Source of the DNA: Bacteroidota bacterium | GTDB lineage: Bacteria; Bacteroidota; Bacteroidia; Bacteroidales; VadinHA17 | Length of the DNA stretch: 64,000 nt | Assembly: GCA_029552825.1 (NCBI GenBank) | Contig: JAKPDL010000224.1 | Span: 1-64,000 of the forward strand | Reading direction: 5' to 3' | In this document: positions 35,416 to 44,099 of the stretch, piece after piece | Numbering within the stretch: position 1 is the stretch's first letter | Layout: every line of letters starts with the position of its first letter | Translations under genes and position numbers: made by a program | Notes under the pieces: model-generated | Database searches by the model: none | The model's input: the letters and a program-made list of their open reading frames with translations, nothing else | Told to the model about the DNA's origin: nothing

Positions 35416-36875
35416 AAAGAATTACAATTGATCCCATAACCCGCCTTGAAGGTCATGGAAAAATTGAGATTTTCCTTGATGAAGAAGGTGAAGTAAAGAA
35501 TGTGTTTTTTCAGGTACCTGAACTAAGGGGCTTTGAGAAATTTTGTGAGGGAAGGCCTGCTGAGGAACTTCCTTCCATAACAGCAAAGATTTGCGGTGTA
35601 TGTCCCGGTTGTCACCATATGGCTTCCGGCAAGGCTGTTGATGCGGTGTTCGGTCTGGTTCCTCCAGCTACTGCCAGAAAGCTGAGGGAACTTTTTTATA
35701 TGGCCCATTTTATTCACAGCCATACAGCACATTTTTATGCACTGGCGGCACCTGATTTTGTCCTTGGGCCTGGTGCACCACCCGAAAAAAGAAATATTGT
35801 GGGTCTGATTGAGAGAGTGGGTAAAGAGATAGGTACAGAAGTCATTAGGCAGCGTAGAATAGCCCAGGAGATACAGGCCCTTCTCGGTGGTCACCAGACA
35901 TTTGTTGTGATGAATATCCCTGGAGGCGTACGAAGAGGACTCTCGGAAGCTGAACGAGACTATGTTGTTGAAAAGGCAAAAGGATTTGTGGAATTTGCTC
36001 AGTTTACCCTTAAAATATTCAATGATTTTGTACTTGGAAATAAAGATTATGTCGATCTGATAGTTAACGGGCCTTATAAGTTAACGCTTCATTCCATGGG
36101 GCTGGTTGATGCTGACAACAGGGTAAATTTTTATGATGGGAAGGTAAGAGTTGTTGATACCCATGGAAATGAGTTATGTAAATATGGCCCGGATGAATAC
36201 CTCGAATATGTGGCAGAACATGTTGAACCATGGAGTTATCTTAAGTTTCCGTATCTTAAAAAAATAGGGTGGAAAGGTTTTATCGACGGACAGGATTCGG
36301 GAGTATATCATGCAACGCCGTTATCAAGACTGAATGCAGCAGATGGGATGGCTACTCCTCTGGCACAGAAAGAATACGAACGAATGTATTCAACTCTCGG
36401 AGGTAAACCTGTTCATGCTACACTTGCAATGCATTGGGCAAGACTTGTAGAACTTTTATATTCAGCCGAACGCTGTCTCGAACTTGCTATGGATCCCGAT
36501 ATAACCGGAAGTGAACTGAGGGCTGAGCCCGGCCCCATTGTTGGAGAAGGTGTTGGAATTGTCGAAGCCCAGAGGGGAACATTAACCCATCATTACTGGA
36601 CAGATAAAAAGGGCATTATTACCAAAGCCAATATCATTGTTGGCACAACAAACAACAATGCAGCGATCTGCATGTCAATCAAGAAAGCATCGGAAGGATT
36701 AATAAAGAAAGGAATTGTTGTTGACCAGGGCATTCTTAATATGATTGAAATGGCTTTCAGAGCATATGACCCATGCTTTTCGTGTGCAACACACAGTTTA
36801 CCGGGACGAATGCCATTTATTTTAGAAATCCGTGATGCTAACGGAGGATTGTTACAGAAGATAAAAAGGGATTAG
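35412..36875 (+). CDS. mvhA: [NiFe]-hydrogenase large subunit, MvhA-like (group 3c type)
   Basis: A 487-residue catalytic subunit. All four nickel-ligating cysteines are present: Cys61 and Cys64 in KICGVCPGCHH (with His68), and Cys455 and Cys458 in DPCFSCATH. After His461 a 26-residue tail remains for removal by the maturation protease encoded at 32571. Context with mvhD and hdrA points to group 3c; the L1 motif has Lys where many groups have Arg. It splits H2 or makes it, passing electrons through MvhG and MvhD to the HdrA proteins that follow (37-base gap). Confidence 0.95.
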   Translation: MKRITIDPITRLEGHGKIEIFLDEEGEVKNVFFQVPELRGFEKFCEGRPAEELPSITAKICGVCPGCHHMASGKAVDAVFGLVPPATARKLRELFYMAHFIHSHTAHFYALAAPDFVLGPGAPPEKRNIVGLIERVGKEIGTEVIRQRRIAQEIQALLGGHQTFVVMNIPGGVRRGLSEAERDYVVEKAKGFVEFAQFTLKIFNDFVLGNKDYVDLIVNGPYKLTLHSMGLVDADNRVNFYDGKVRVVDTHGNELCKYGPDEYLEYVAEHVEPWSYLKFPYLKKIGWKGFIDGQDSGVYHATPLSRLNAADGMATPLAQKEYERMYSTLGGKPVHATLAMHWARLVELLYSAERCLELAMDPDITGSELRAEPGPIVGEGVGIVEAQRGTLTHHYWTDKKGIITKANIIVGTTNNNAAICMSIKKASEGLIKKGIVVDQGILNMIEMAFRAYDPCFSCATHSLPGRMPFILEIRDANGGLLQKIKRD

Positions 36876-36912
36876 TTTTCAGAATGAGAAACGTAATAAT
36901 AAATAAATAAAC

Positions 36913-38715
36913 ATGCGAACAGGAGTCTTTTTCTGTCAGACTGCTTCAGCAGGTACCCTGAATATTGATGCAATAGCAAAATATTCAGCCAATCTGCCAG
37001 AGGTTGAAACCGTACAGATACTCAGGGTTGAGCCTTATCCGGATTTAAAATTTCTTAGTGATACAATAAAGGCATATAATCTTGAACGTATTGTAATTGC
37101 AGGAGAAACACCCGGATATTACAAACCATTATTAACCAGGGCAGTGGCCATGGCAGGAGGCAATACAGATGAGATATATCTGGCATCTTTTCAGGAACAT
37201 GGAGCAAGAGGAGAGAATGCACTCGACCGTGCCAAAGCAATTGTAGCCTGTGCTGTAATGGGTGTTCCATTCCCTCTTGCTGCAATACCTGGCGGAAACC
37301 CGGTTAACCATGCAACCCTCATAATCGGTGGTGGGATTGCCGGTATTCAGGCAGCCCTTGAAATAGCAAATGCAGGTAAATTGGTTTATCTCGTTGAACA
37401 AACAGGTACAATAGGAGGGCATATGGCAATGTTCGACAAGACATTTCCGACACTCGATTGCGCCGCCTGCATACTAACTCCCAAGATGGTATCAGTTGGA
37501 CAACATGAGATGATTCGCCTGATGACAAAGTCGAAGGTTATTGCTGTTACCGGAAAACCGGGTTCTTACAGGGTTAAAATAAAACAGGCGCCACGCTATG
37601 TTGATATTAAATCGTGTGTGGCATGCAGCGAGTGTGCCGATGTTTGTCCTGTTAAGGTAAAAAGTGAATTTGATGCCGGTATATCAATGCGTAAAGCTAT
37701 TTACATTCCTTTTCCTCAGGCCGTTCCGAATGCTTACCTGATTGATGAAAACAGCTGTACATACCTGCTCTCCGAAGGAAAAAAATGCGGAGTATGTGCA
37801 AAAAAATGTCCCAAGGAGTGCATCAATTTCAATGAGAAAGAGCAGATTATAGATATTGAAGTTGGCAATATTATACTGGCTACCGGATACGAGATGCTTG
37901 ATGCCAGTAAGATTGAGCAGTATGGATACGGGGTATATCCTAATGTTCTTACATCTCTTGAATTTGAGCGTTTAACAAATGCTTCCGGAGTTACAGGGGG
38001 CAGGATTGTGACCAAAACGAAGGTATTCAACAAGAAAACCAATAAGGAAGAATGGATTTTTTCACCTGAGGGCGTTCCACCGCGCAGCATAGCGCTTATA
38101 CATTGTGTAGGATCAAGAAGTAGAAAATATAACCCTTATTGCTCGCGCGTATGCTGCATGTATTCGTTGAAATTTGCGCATCTTATCAGGGAAAAAGTTC
38201 CGAATGCCAGTGTTTATGAATTTTATATCGATATGAGGGCATTCGGTAAGGGATATGAGGAATTTGCCGAGAGAATAAAGCAGGAGGGAACATTTGTTGT
38301 AAGGGGCCATTCAGCTTCGGTTACAATGAGCCATGGCAAAATGTATGTAAAAGGTGAGGATATTATCAATGACAGACTGGTTCAATTCGAGGTTGACATG
38401 GTTGTACTGGCAGTGGGGCTCATCCCTTCACAGGGTACTGAGGAACTGAGCAGGATGCTTGGAATACGACGTGACAGTGACGGATGGTTTTCGGAGCTTG
38501 ATTATAACGGAAGTCCAACCGACACAGATAAAGGTGGAATATATGTTGCCGGAATGTGCCAGGGACCAAAAGATATCCCGGATACTGTTGCACAGGCTTC
38601 GGCTGTGGCTGCAGGTGTCCTTAAGAGTTTAACAAGCGGTAAAGGACTTGGACATTTGAGCAGCCTTTCACTGAGTGAAATCGAATCAAGAGCTAAAGCA
38701 TTGCATAAAATATAA
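36913..38715 (+). CDS. hdrA: HdrA-like flavoprotein 1 (lacks N-terminal cluster cysteines)
   Basis: A 600-residue FAD protein of the HdrA/QmoA family. The FAD motif is IIGGGIAG (137-144), followed by LDCAAC (Cys183, 186) of the unusual HdrA cluster and an inserted ferredoxin domain with two [4Fe-4S] sites (Cys235, 238, 241, 245 and Cys282, 292, 295, 299). The N-terminal domain is recognisable but degenerate: FCQTASAG replaces CxCG, and the later cysteines (in YMCSxPG and ACSPxxHE of relatives) are gone. It has no C-terminal ferredoxin. These losses are exactly complemented by the paralogue at 39892. Probably the central flavin subunit. Confidence 0.92.
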   Translation: MRTGVFFCQTASAGTLNIDAIAKYSANLPEVETVQILRVEPYPDLKFLSDTIKAYNLERIVIAGETPGYYKPLLTRAVAMAGGNTDEIYLASFQEHGARGENALDRAKAIVACAVMGVPFPLAAIPGGNPVNHATLIIGGGIAGIQAALEIANAGKLVYLVEQTGTIGGHMAMFDKTFPTLDCAACILTPKMVSVGQHEMIRLMTKSKVIAVTGKPGSYRVKIKQAPRYVDIKSCVACSECADVCPVKVKSEFDAGISMRKAIYIPFPQAVPNAYLIDENSCTYLLSEGKKCGVCAKKCPKECINFNEKEQIIDIEVGNIILATGYEMLDASKIEQYGYGVYPNVLTSLEFERLTNASGVTGGRIVTKTKVFNKKTNKEEWIFSPEGVPPRSIALIHCVGSRSRKYNPYCSRVCCMYSLKFAHLIREKVPNASVYEFYIDMRAFGKGYEEFAERIKQEGTFVVRGHSASVTMSHGKMYVKGEDIINDRLVQFEVDMVVLAVGLIPSQGTEELSRMLGIRRDSDGWFSELDYNGSPTDTDKGGIYVAGMCQGPKDIPDTVAQASAVAAGVLKSLTSGKGLGHLSSLSLSEIESRAKALHKI

Positions 38716-38725
38716 ACAGAATTCT

Positions 38726-39883
38726 ATGGCTATCAGAGTTAATCCTGAGTTTATCAATGAGCTTGACCGCTTTGGTGCAGAAGATGTTCAGCTATGTTAC
38801 CAGTGCGGAGATTGCTCCACTGTCTGTCCTCATGCAGATGAGGTGTACAGGTTTCCCAGAAAATCTATGAAACTGCTTCAGATGGGCCTTGAGCAGAAAA
38901 TAGAAACTACTCTGGAACCATGGCTTTGCTACTATTGCGGGCAGTGTTCTGAACAATGTCCGAGGGAAGCTGATCCCGGTGAAACGATGATGAGCCTCAG
39001 GAGATGGCTGATCTCAAAATATGATTTTACCGGTATTTCAAGGGCTTTCTATAAATCGAGAACTGTTGAGGTTTTAACAATTATTTTCGTGGCAATACTC
39101 ACCGGAGCCCTTCTGCTCTATTACGGATTTACAAACGGTAATATCGGTATCTACGACGGTGAAGGAGCATTTCTTCCAAGCCATTTTGTTCACAGGTTTG
39201 ACCTTAGCGTAGGTGCAATCTTGCTCGTTTTTCTTCTTATTAATGCTTTCAGGATGTGGAAAATGGTTATGGTCAGGGGAACAAATTTTCCGGTACCATG
39301 GTGGTTGTATATTAAAAAGTTTTACCAGCTTCCGTGGCATTTTTTCACTCAGAAACGCTATTCGGAGTGTGAAAAAAAACGTGGTCATAAAATCTATATG
39401 CCGTGGCTGATTCACCTCGGACTGATGCTCGGATATGTTACAATGCTTGTGCTGGTGATGGTTTTCGTTGAATTGCTTCAAAAGGGTCCGGAAATAAGAT
39501 GGGAAGTACATGTCTTTGGTTATCTGGCCACAATAGGACTATTGGCGGGAACTATCTATTTCATCAGAGGACGTTTTAAAAAACATTATATTCAGTATAA
39601 AAAATCACATGGTACTGACTGGGTTTTTGTGATTCTCCTGTTTATGATTGTTATAACCGGAATTTCACAGCATATTTTTCACCGTACCGGTTTGATTGAA
39701 ATGGCCAATATAACTTATGTTATTCACCTGATGAGTGCTGTGCCATGGCTTTTAAGAATGCCGTTTACAAAATGGGCTCATCTTGTTTACCGGCCTCTTG
39801 CAATGTATTTTGCATCAATCAGACGTGAAGCAATTGAAAGGGATACAGCAGTTAAAGAATTATATCCTCTTGTAATTAAATAA
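38726..39883 (+). CDS. QmoC-like membrane subunit (HdrC-HdrE fusion)
   Basis: A 385-residue protein from the ATG at 38726; the frame extends 17 codons upstream but only inside the hdrA1 gene. The N-terminal part has two [4Fe-4S] motifs, CYQCGDC...CP (Cys24, 27, 30, 34) and CYYCGQC...CP (Cys68, 71, 74, 78), as in HdrC. The rest has about six TM helices with several His residues in or near the membrane (HFVHRFDL, LIHLGLML, SQHIFHR, VIHLMS), as in NarI/HdrE haem-b proteins. This is the QmoC architecture. It would pass electrons from the HdrA pair to menaquinone, or the reverse. Confidence 0.9.
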   Translation: MAIRVNPEFINELDRFGAEDVQLCYQCGDCSTVCPHADEVYRFPRKSMKLLQMGLEQKIETTLEPWLCYYCGQCSEQCPREADPGETMMSLRRWLISKYDFTGISRAFYKSRTVEVLTIIFVAILTGALLLYYGFTNGNIGIYDGEGAFLPSHFVHRFDLSVGAILLVFLLINAFRMWKMVMVRGTNFPVPWWLYIKKFYQLPWHFFTQKRYSECEKKRGHKIYMPWLIHLGLMLGYVTMLVLVMVFVELLQKGPEIRWEVHVFGYLATIGLLAGTIYFIRGRFKKHYIQYKKSHGTDWVFVILLFMIVITGISQHIFHRTGLIEMANITYVIHLMSAVPWLLRMPFTKWAHLVYRPLAMYFASIRREAIERDTAVKELYPLVIK

Positions 39884-39891
39884 CCTTTACT

Positions 39892-41631
39892 ATGGAAAAT
39901 CTCAGAATTGGTGTTTATATATGCATGTGCGGGACCAATATTGCAAAGATTGTTGATGTTGAAGCTGTTGCAAAATTTGCATCAGAAGTTCCCGAAGTGG
40001 TTCTGGCAAAAAGTTATAAATACATGTGTTCCAATCCGGGTCAGGAAATGATAATTCAGGATATTAAAGAAAATAACCTGAACAGGATTGTTGTTGCAGC
40101 CTGCAGCCCCAATATGCACGAGCGCACATTCCGGAGCGCATTGCGTATAGCAGGGCTGAACCAGTATCTGCTTGAAATGGCAAATATCAGGGAACAGTGT
40201 AGCTGGGTTCACTCCGATCCTGTTGAGGCCACCGAAAAAGCAAAAGCACTTGTTAATGCAGCCATCTCCCGTGTTAAACTTCATGAGGAACTGGAGAGTG
40301 TATCCGCCCGGATGTGCCCCAATGTTCTTGTTATAGGCGGAGGAATAGCAGGGATGACTGCTGCACTTGAACTTGCAGATGCAGGAAATACCGTTTATCT
40401 GGTTGAAAAAGAAAATCACCTTGGAGGCAACCTTGCCAGGGTCGACCTTACAGCACCTTATCTCTATTCGGCAAGAGATTTGTTGACTGAAAGAATAACA
40501 AGGATTAACAACAATAAAAACATAAAGGTATTCTTAAGTTCCAAAGTAACAAGCCTCACCGGATACATCGGAAACTTCAGAGCCGTAATTCAAAACCTTG
40601 TTTCTATTCAGGAGGGTAAAACAAGAGATACTGAAGTTGAAATCGGTAATGTAATTGTATGCACGGGATACAAGGAATTTGATGCTTCACGCATTGTACA
40701 CTACGGATACGGAAAACTGCCAAACGTCATCACTTCATTTGAATTTGAAAAAATGCTTCGGGCAGGCAGGATCGAGACAAAGGAAGGAAAAACTCCGAAG
40801 TATGTAGCAATTATTCACTGTGTAGGAAGCAGAAGTCAGGAATTTCATTCATATTGTTCAAGAGTATGCTGTATGACAGCACTAAAATATGCTCATGAAA
40901 TCAAATCAGCAATTCCCGACTGCTATGTTTCTGATATATACATAGATATGCATGCTTTTGGCAAAGGGCATGAAGATTTTTACCGCAGTTCCTCACAGGC
41001 AAAAACTCTTTTCCTGATGTACGAAAAGGGTGACCGACCTGTAATTCACAAGGCAGGGCCAAAGGATGATTGTGGGATGCTGATTGAAGTGAATGAAAAA
41101 CTTTCGGGCGAAACAATTGAAATTCCTGCAGACCTCGTCATACTTATGGTGGGGATGGAAGCAAGGGAAGATGCCTATGAAGTGGCAAGGATAGTGAATA
41201 TAAGTCAGGATAAAGAAGGATGGTTCATTGAAAGCCATCCAAAGCTTGAACCTGTTGCTACCACAACTGATGGTGTTTTTATTGCCGGTACATGTGTGGC
41301 TCCTAAGGATATTCCGGATACTGTTGCTCAGGCAAGGGCAGCTGCTGCAAGAATCCTTGCACGAATAGCGAAAGAAAAAATTGAAATTGATGCACTCTAT
41401 TCAGAAGTGAATCCAAATCTGTGTTCGGGATGTCGCCTCTGCAACCTTCTCTGTCCTTACAGCGCTATAGAGTTTCTTGAAGATAAAAAACAGAGTCATA
41501 TTATCAGTGCTCTCTGCAAGGGATGCGGAGTGTGTGTAGCAGCCTGCCCCTCATCAGCAATTAAAGGAAGACATTTCACCGACCAGCAGATTCTCGCTCA
41601 GGTTGAAGGATTACTGGCTGAGAAACTGTAA
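39892..41631 (+). CDS. hdrA: HdrA-like flavoprotein 2 (QmoB-like, without MvhD domain)
   Basis: A 579-residue paralogue of HdrA. The N-terminal cluster domain is intact: Cys11 and Cys13 (YICMCGTNI), Cys46 (YMCSNPGQ), Cys71 (ACSPNMHER) and Cys103. FAD motif VIGGGIAG ends at 154. The LDCAAC segment and the inserted ferredoxin found in HdrA1 are missing; instead, two C-terminal [4Fe-4S] motifs follow (CSGCRLCNLLCP and CKGCGVCVAACP, about 505-556). It resembles QmoB but has no fused MvhD domain, which here is a separate gene. It starts 8 bases after the QmoC-like gene. Confidence 0.92.
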   Translation: MENLRIGVYICMCGTNIAKIVDVEAVAKFASEVPEVVLAKSYKYMCSNPGQEMIIQDIKENNLNRIVVAACSPNMHERTFRSALRIAGLNQYLLEMANIREQCSWVHSDPVEATEKAKALVNAAISRVKLHEELESVSARMCPNVLVIGGGIAGMTAALELADAGNTVYLVEKENHLGGNLARVDLTAPYLYSARDLLTERITRINNNKNIKVFLSSKVTSLTGYIGNFRAVIQNLVSIQEGKTRDTEVEIGNVIVCTGYKEFDASRIVHYGYGKLPNVITSFEFEKMLRAGRIETKEGKTPKYVAIIHCVGSRSQEFHSYCSRVCCMTALKYAHEIKSAIPDCYVSDIYIDMHAFGKGHEDFYRSSSQAKTLFLMYEKGDRPVIHKAGPKDDCGMLIEVNEKLSGETIEIPADLVILMVGMEAREDAYEVARIVNISQDKEGWFIESHPKLEPVATTTDGVFIAGTCVAPKDIPDTVAQARAAAARILARIAKEKIEIDALYSEVNPNLCSGCRLCNLLCPYSAIEFLEDKKQSHIISALCKGCGVCVAACPSSAIKGRHFTDQQILAQVEGLLAEKL

Positions 41632-41663
41632 ATTCGGAATTATTATACTGACAGTATATTTTT

Positions 41664-43013
41664 ATGGAAGAAAAGCTGGTTCCGGCACATATATTCTTCC
41701 TGAGATGGTTTATCAGAATCAGGTGGATAGCTGTTTCAGCATTGATTGCCTCAGATTTTATTGTTTCACATTTTCTGAACATATCTGTCGAGGAAGATAA
41801 AATCTATATTATCGCCGGAATTCTTTTTTTACTTAACGTTTTTCACTGGATTGTTCTCAGGAGAATAAACAGAGATTCGGGTGCCAATGTTATAGGAAGG
41901 ATAAAAAGAAATATCCATTTTCAGATAATAACTGATCTGATCCTGCTTACATTCGTTATACATTATTCGGGGGGAATAGAAAATCCCCTGATATTATTCT
42001 ATTTTTTTCATCTTATTATTGCAAGTTCAATATTCTCGACCTTTCTGAGCTACCTGTATGCTGCCTTTGCTTTAATACTGGCTTTGTCGCTGAGTTTTCT
42101 GGAATGCTTTCAGATTATCCCCCATTATCCTCTGGAGGGATTTGTTAATCACGAACTTTATAAAAATGTTCTGTACGTCTCAGGTGCAGGTTTTGTATTT
42201 GCATGTACATCTGTTATGGTTGTATGGCTCTCTCATATGATTATTAACCGGTCGATAAAAAGTGAAGAGACATACGTTAGAACGAATATTGAGCTACAGA
42301 ACAAAGACAAGCTTAAAAACGAATATGTTCTGAGGGTTACACATGACATTAAAGGACATGTTGCTGCTGTCATGAGTTGTCTTGAAGTTGTCAGGTCAAA
42401 AATAACAGGGTCGCTTAACGAGGTTCAGGAAGAATTTATTAACCGGGCTTATGATAGGGCGGAATTTCTTTCGGAATTCATAAGAGATTTACTCAACCTG
42501 ACGAAAAAAAGACTTCAACGTAACGTTGAATTTGAGGATTTCAACCTTGCAGAACTTATCAACCGGGTAGTTGCTCCTGTTCAGATTCTTATCAGCGACA
42601 AAGGAATTAATTTCAATATATATGTTGACAGTTCGGTCGGGATTATCAGAGGTAATCCATATGCTATAGAGGAACTTTATTCGAACCTTTTGCTTAATTC
42701 TGTAAAATATACCCCTGGTGGAGGTCATATCGAACTGACGATTAGACGGCGTATGAACTATATTATATCTGAAATTTCAGATTCAGGTATCGGGATCCCT
42801 AAAGATGAAATCCCGAAAATATTTGATGAATTTTACAGGGCATCAAATGTTCAGCGCGATGTAAAATCCGGAACAGGGCTTGGTCTTTCAATCGTAAAGG
42901 AAATTGTCGATAGGCATAAGGGAAAAATAAAAGTAGAAAGTGAAGAAGGAGTGTGGACTAAATTTACAGTTATGCTCCCTGTTAATCCGGAAGAACTTTC
43001 AACCTCAACCTGA
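41664..43013 (+). CDS. Membrane sensor histidine kinase
   Basis: A 449-residue kinase. Five or six TM helices fill residues about 12-195 with no recognised ligand domain, so the sensor may be membrane-embedded. The H box is RVTHDIKGHV with phospho-acceptor His227; N box NLLLNSVKY, G1 DSGIGIPKDEI, F and G2 GTGLGLSIVK are complete. It follows hdrA2 by 32 bases and is likely in the same transcript. With the receiver-only regulator at 33233 it brackets the hydrogenase genes, suggesting control by redox or quinone state (inference). Confidence 0.92.
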   Translation: MEEKLVPAHIFFLRWFIRIRWIAVSALIASDFIVSHFLNISVEEDKIYIIAGILFLLNVFHWIVLRRINRDSGANVIGRIKRNIHFQIITDLILLTFVIHYSGGIENPLILFYFFHLIIASSIFSTFLSYLYAAFALILALSLSFLECFQIIPHYPLEGFVNHELYKNVLYVSGAGFVFACTSVMVVWLSHMIINRSIKSEETYVRTNIELQNKDKLKNEYVLRVTHDIKGHVAAVMSCLEVVRSKITGSLNEVQEEFINRAYDRAEFLSEFIRDLLNLTKKRLQRNVEFEDFNLAELINRVVAPVQILISDKGINFNIYVDSSVGIIRGNPYAIEELYSNLLLNSVKYTPGGGHIELTIRRRMNYIISEISDSGIGIPKDEIPKIFDEFYRASNVQRDVKSGTGLGLSIVKEIVDRHKGKIKVESEEGVWTKFTVMLPVNPEELSTST

Positions 43014-43061
43014 AAAGATACACTTCTGTGTTTTTGTGGAATAATCTGTTCATCAATCTTG

Positions 43062-43145
43062 TACCCGGAGCCGGGGTCGAACCGGCACGGCATCGCTGCC
43101 ACTGGTGTTTGAGACCAGCGCGTCTACCATTTCCGCCATCCGGGC
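43062..43145 (-). tRNA. tRNA-Leu (anticodon CAA)
   Basis: An 84-base class II tRNA. Acceptor arms GCCCGGA and TCCGGGT pair (one G-T), the D arm is TGGCGGAAATGGTAGA, the anticodon stem CTGGT/ACCAG encloses loop CTCAAAC (anticodon CAA), a long variable arm follows, and the T arm contains GGTTCGACCCC. The 3' CCA is not encoded. It reads UUG. The 5' end lies near 43145. Confidence 0.93.
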
Positions 43146-43203
43146 ATCCTCAAATTGTATATTCACCCCGGGTGCGAATATATATAAATTTACGGTTGAA
43201 ATT

Positions 43204-43992
43204 TTACTTTTTACCTGCTTTCCCAAGGTCGAGTAGTTCCACTTTTCTGAACTCGGTTGGATGACTTTCGGCCTGGAGTGCAATATATCCCTCTTTCAGC
43301 AGTGTGCCGTCAGGGACAGGATAATCAGCTGGTTTGTTTGTCCCTCCAACCTGAGGTTTCGAATAAGTAAGAACAGTATCCCCATTGACAATATGGTGAA
43401 TAATGCTGTCGCCATATACAACAAGCTCAGCTGTAACCCATACATCACCATGATAAGTCTTTGATTTTGAATTTACACAGTGCTGGGTTACAAGATTGCC
43501 ATCCATCACAATATGAGTACCGGGAGTACAGACGTTCATTGTAGTTCGTTCCGATACACCGTCGCCACCAAGTAATTGAGCTTCAATAGATACTGGAAAA
43601 TCCTGATCTAGCAGCATTGACTCGGGCGACTGACAATGAAACATAATACCGTTGTTCCTGAATGCCCACGAAGGTCCTTCAGGACATTGCTCTCCTACAA
43701 ACCTGTATTCAACCCTTACCTTGTAATGTGAAAAGGGTGTTTTGTAAAATATATGCCCGTAGCTCGAGTTGAATTTGTCATATTTATCATAGCTAATTCT
43801 CAGAACACCATCTTCAACCCTGAATGTATTATTGTAGTTCTCACCCAGAGGATGTCCTTTTATTTTAATTACCCAGCCATCAAGATTCTTGCCGTTGAAA
43901 AGCTGAATCCATTCTTCTTTTTCTTTTTTGCTGCTCTGAGAGCATGAAACGGCAATCAGTAGAATTGTGAAAAAAATAACAGTATATTTCAT
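43204..43992 (-). CDS. DUF1080 (3-keto-disaccharide hydrolase-type) lipoprotein
   Basis: A 262-residue protein with a lipoprotein signal (LIAVSCSQ, Cys near 17) followed by a concanavalin-like DUF1080 domain: WIQLFNGKNLDGWVIKIKGHPLG, GILRISY-like VLRISYD, YRFVGEQCPEGPSWAFRNNGIMFHCQ, and HPTEFRKVELLDL at the end. Several DUF1080 proteins cleave 3-keto-glycosides, so polysaccharide or glycoside breakdown is likely. It is monocistronic and lies beside the tRNA gene. Confidence 0.88.
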   Translation of the reverse strand: MKYTVIFFTILLIAVSCSQSSKKEKEEWIQLFNGKNLDGWVIKIKGHPLGENYNNTFRVEDGVLRISYDKYDKFNSSYGHIFYKTPFSHYKVRVEYRFVGEQCPEGPSWAFRNNGIMFHCQSPESMLLDQDFPVSIEAQLLGGDGVSERTTMNVCTPGTHIVMDGNLVTQHCVNSKSKTYHGDVWVTAELVVYGDSIIHHIVNGDTVLTYSKPQVGGTNKPADYPVPDGTLLKEGYIALQAESHPTEFRKVELLDLGKAGKK

Positions 43993-44099
43993 GACACCAT
44001 TTTTCCAAAATTAATTAATTTTTTTGAATGTACCGGCAGATGAATTAATAACTATTTTAATTGTAGAACAATACAGGGTATGATTTAAACTTAATATTT

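Noticed and set aside
38675-38725. Upstream start for the QmoC-like gene inside hdrA1
   Set aside because: The extra 17 codons overlap hdrA1 and carry no family similarity; the ATG at 38726 gives the expected N terminus.
33998-41631. Classical HdrABC-MvhAGD heterodisulfide reductase
   Set aside because: No HdrB-type CCG-domain protein is present, and the HdrC-like part is fused to a membrane cytochrome, so the methanogen complex label does not fit.
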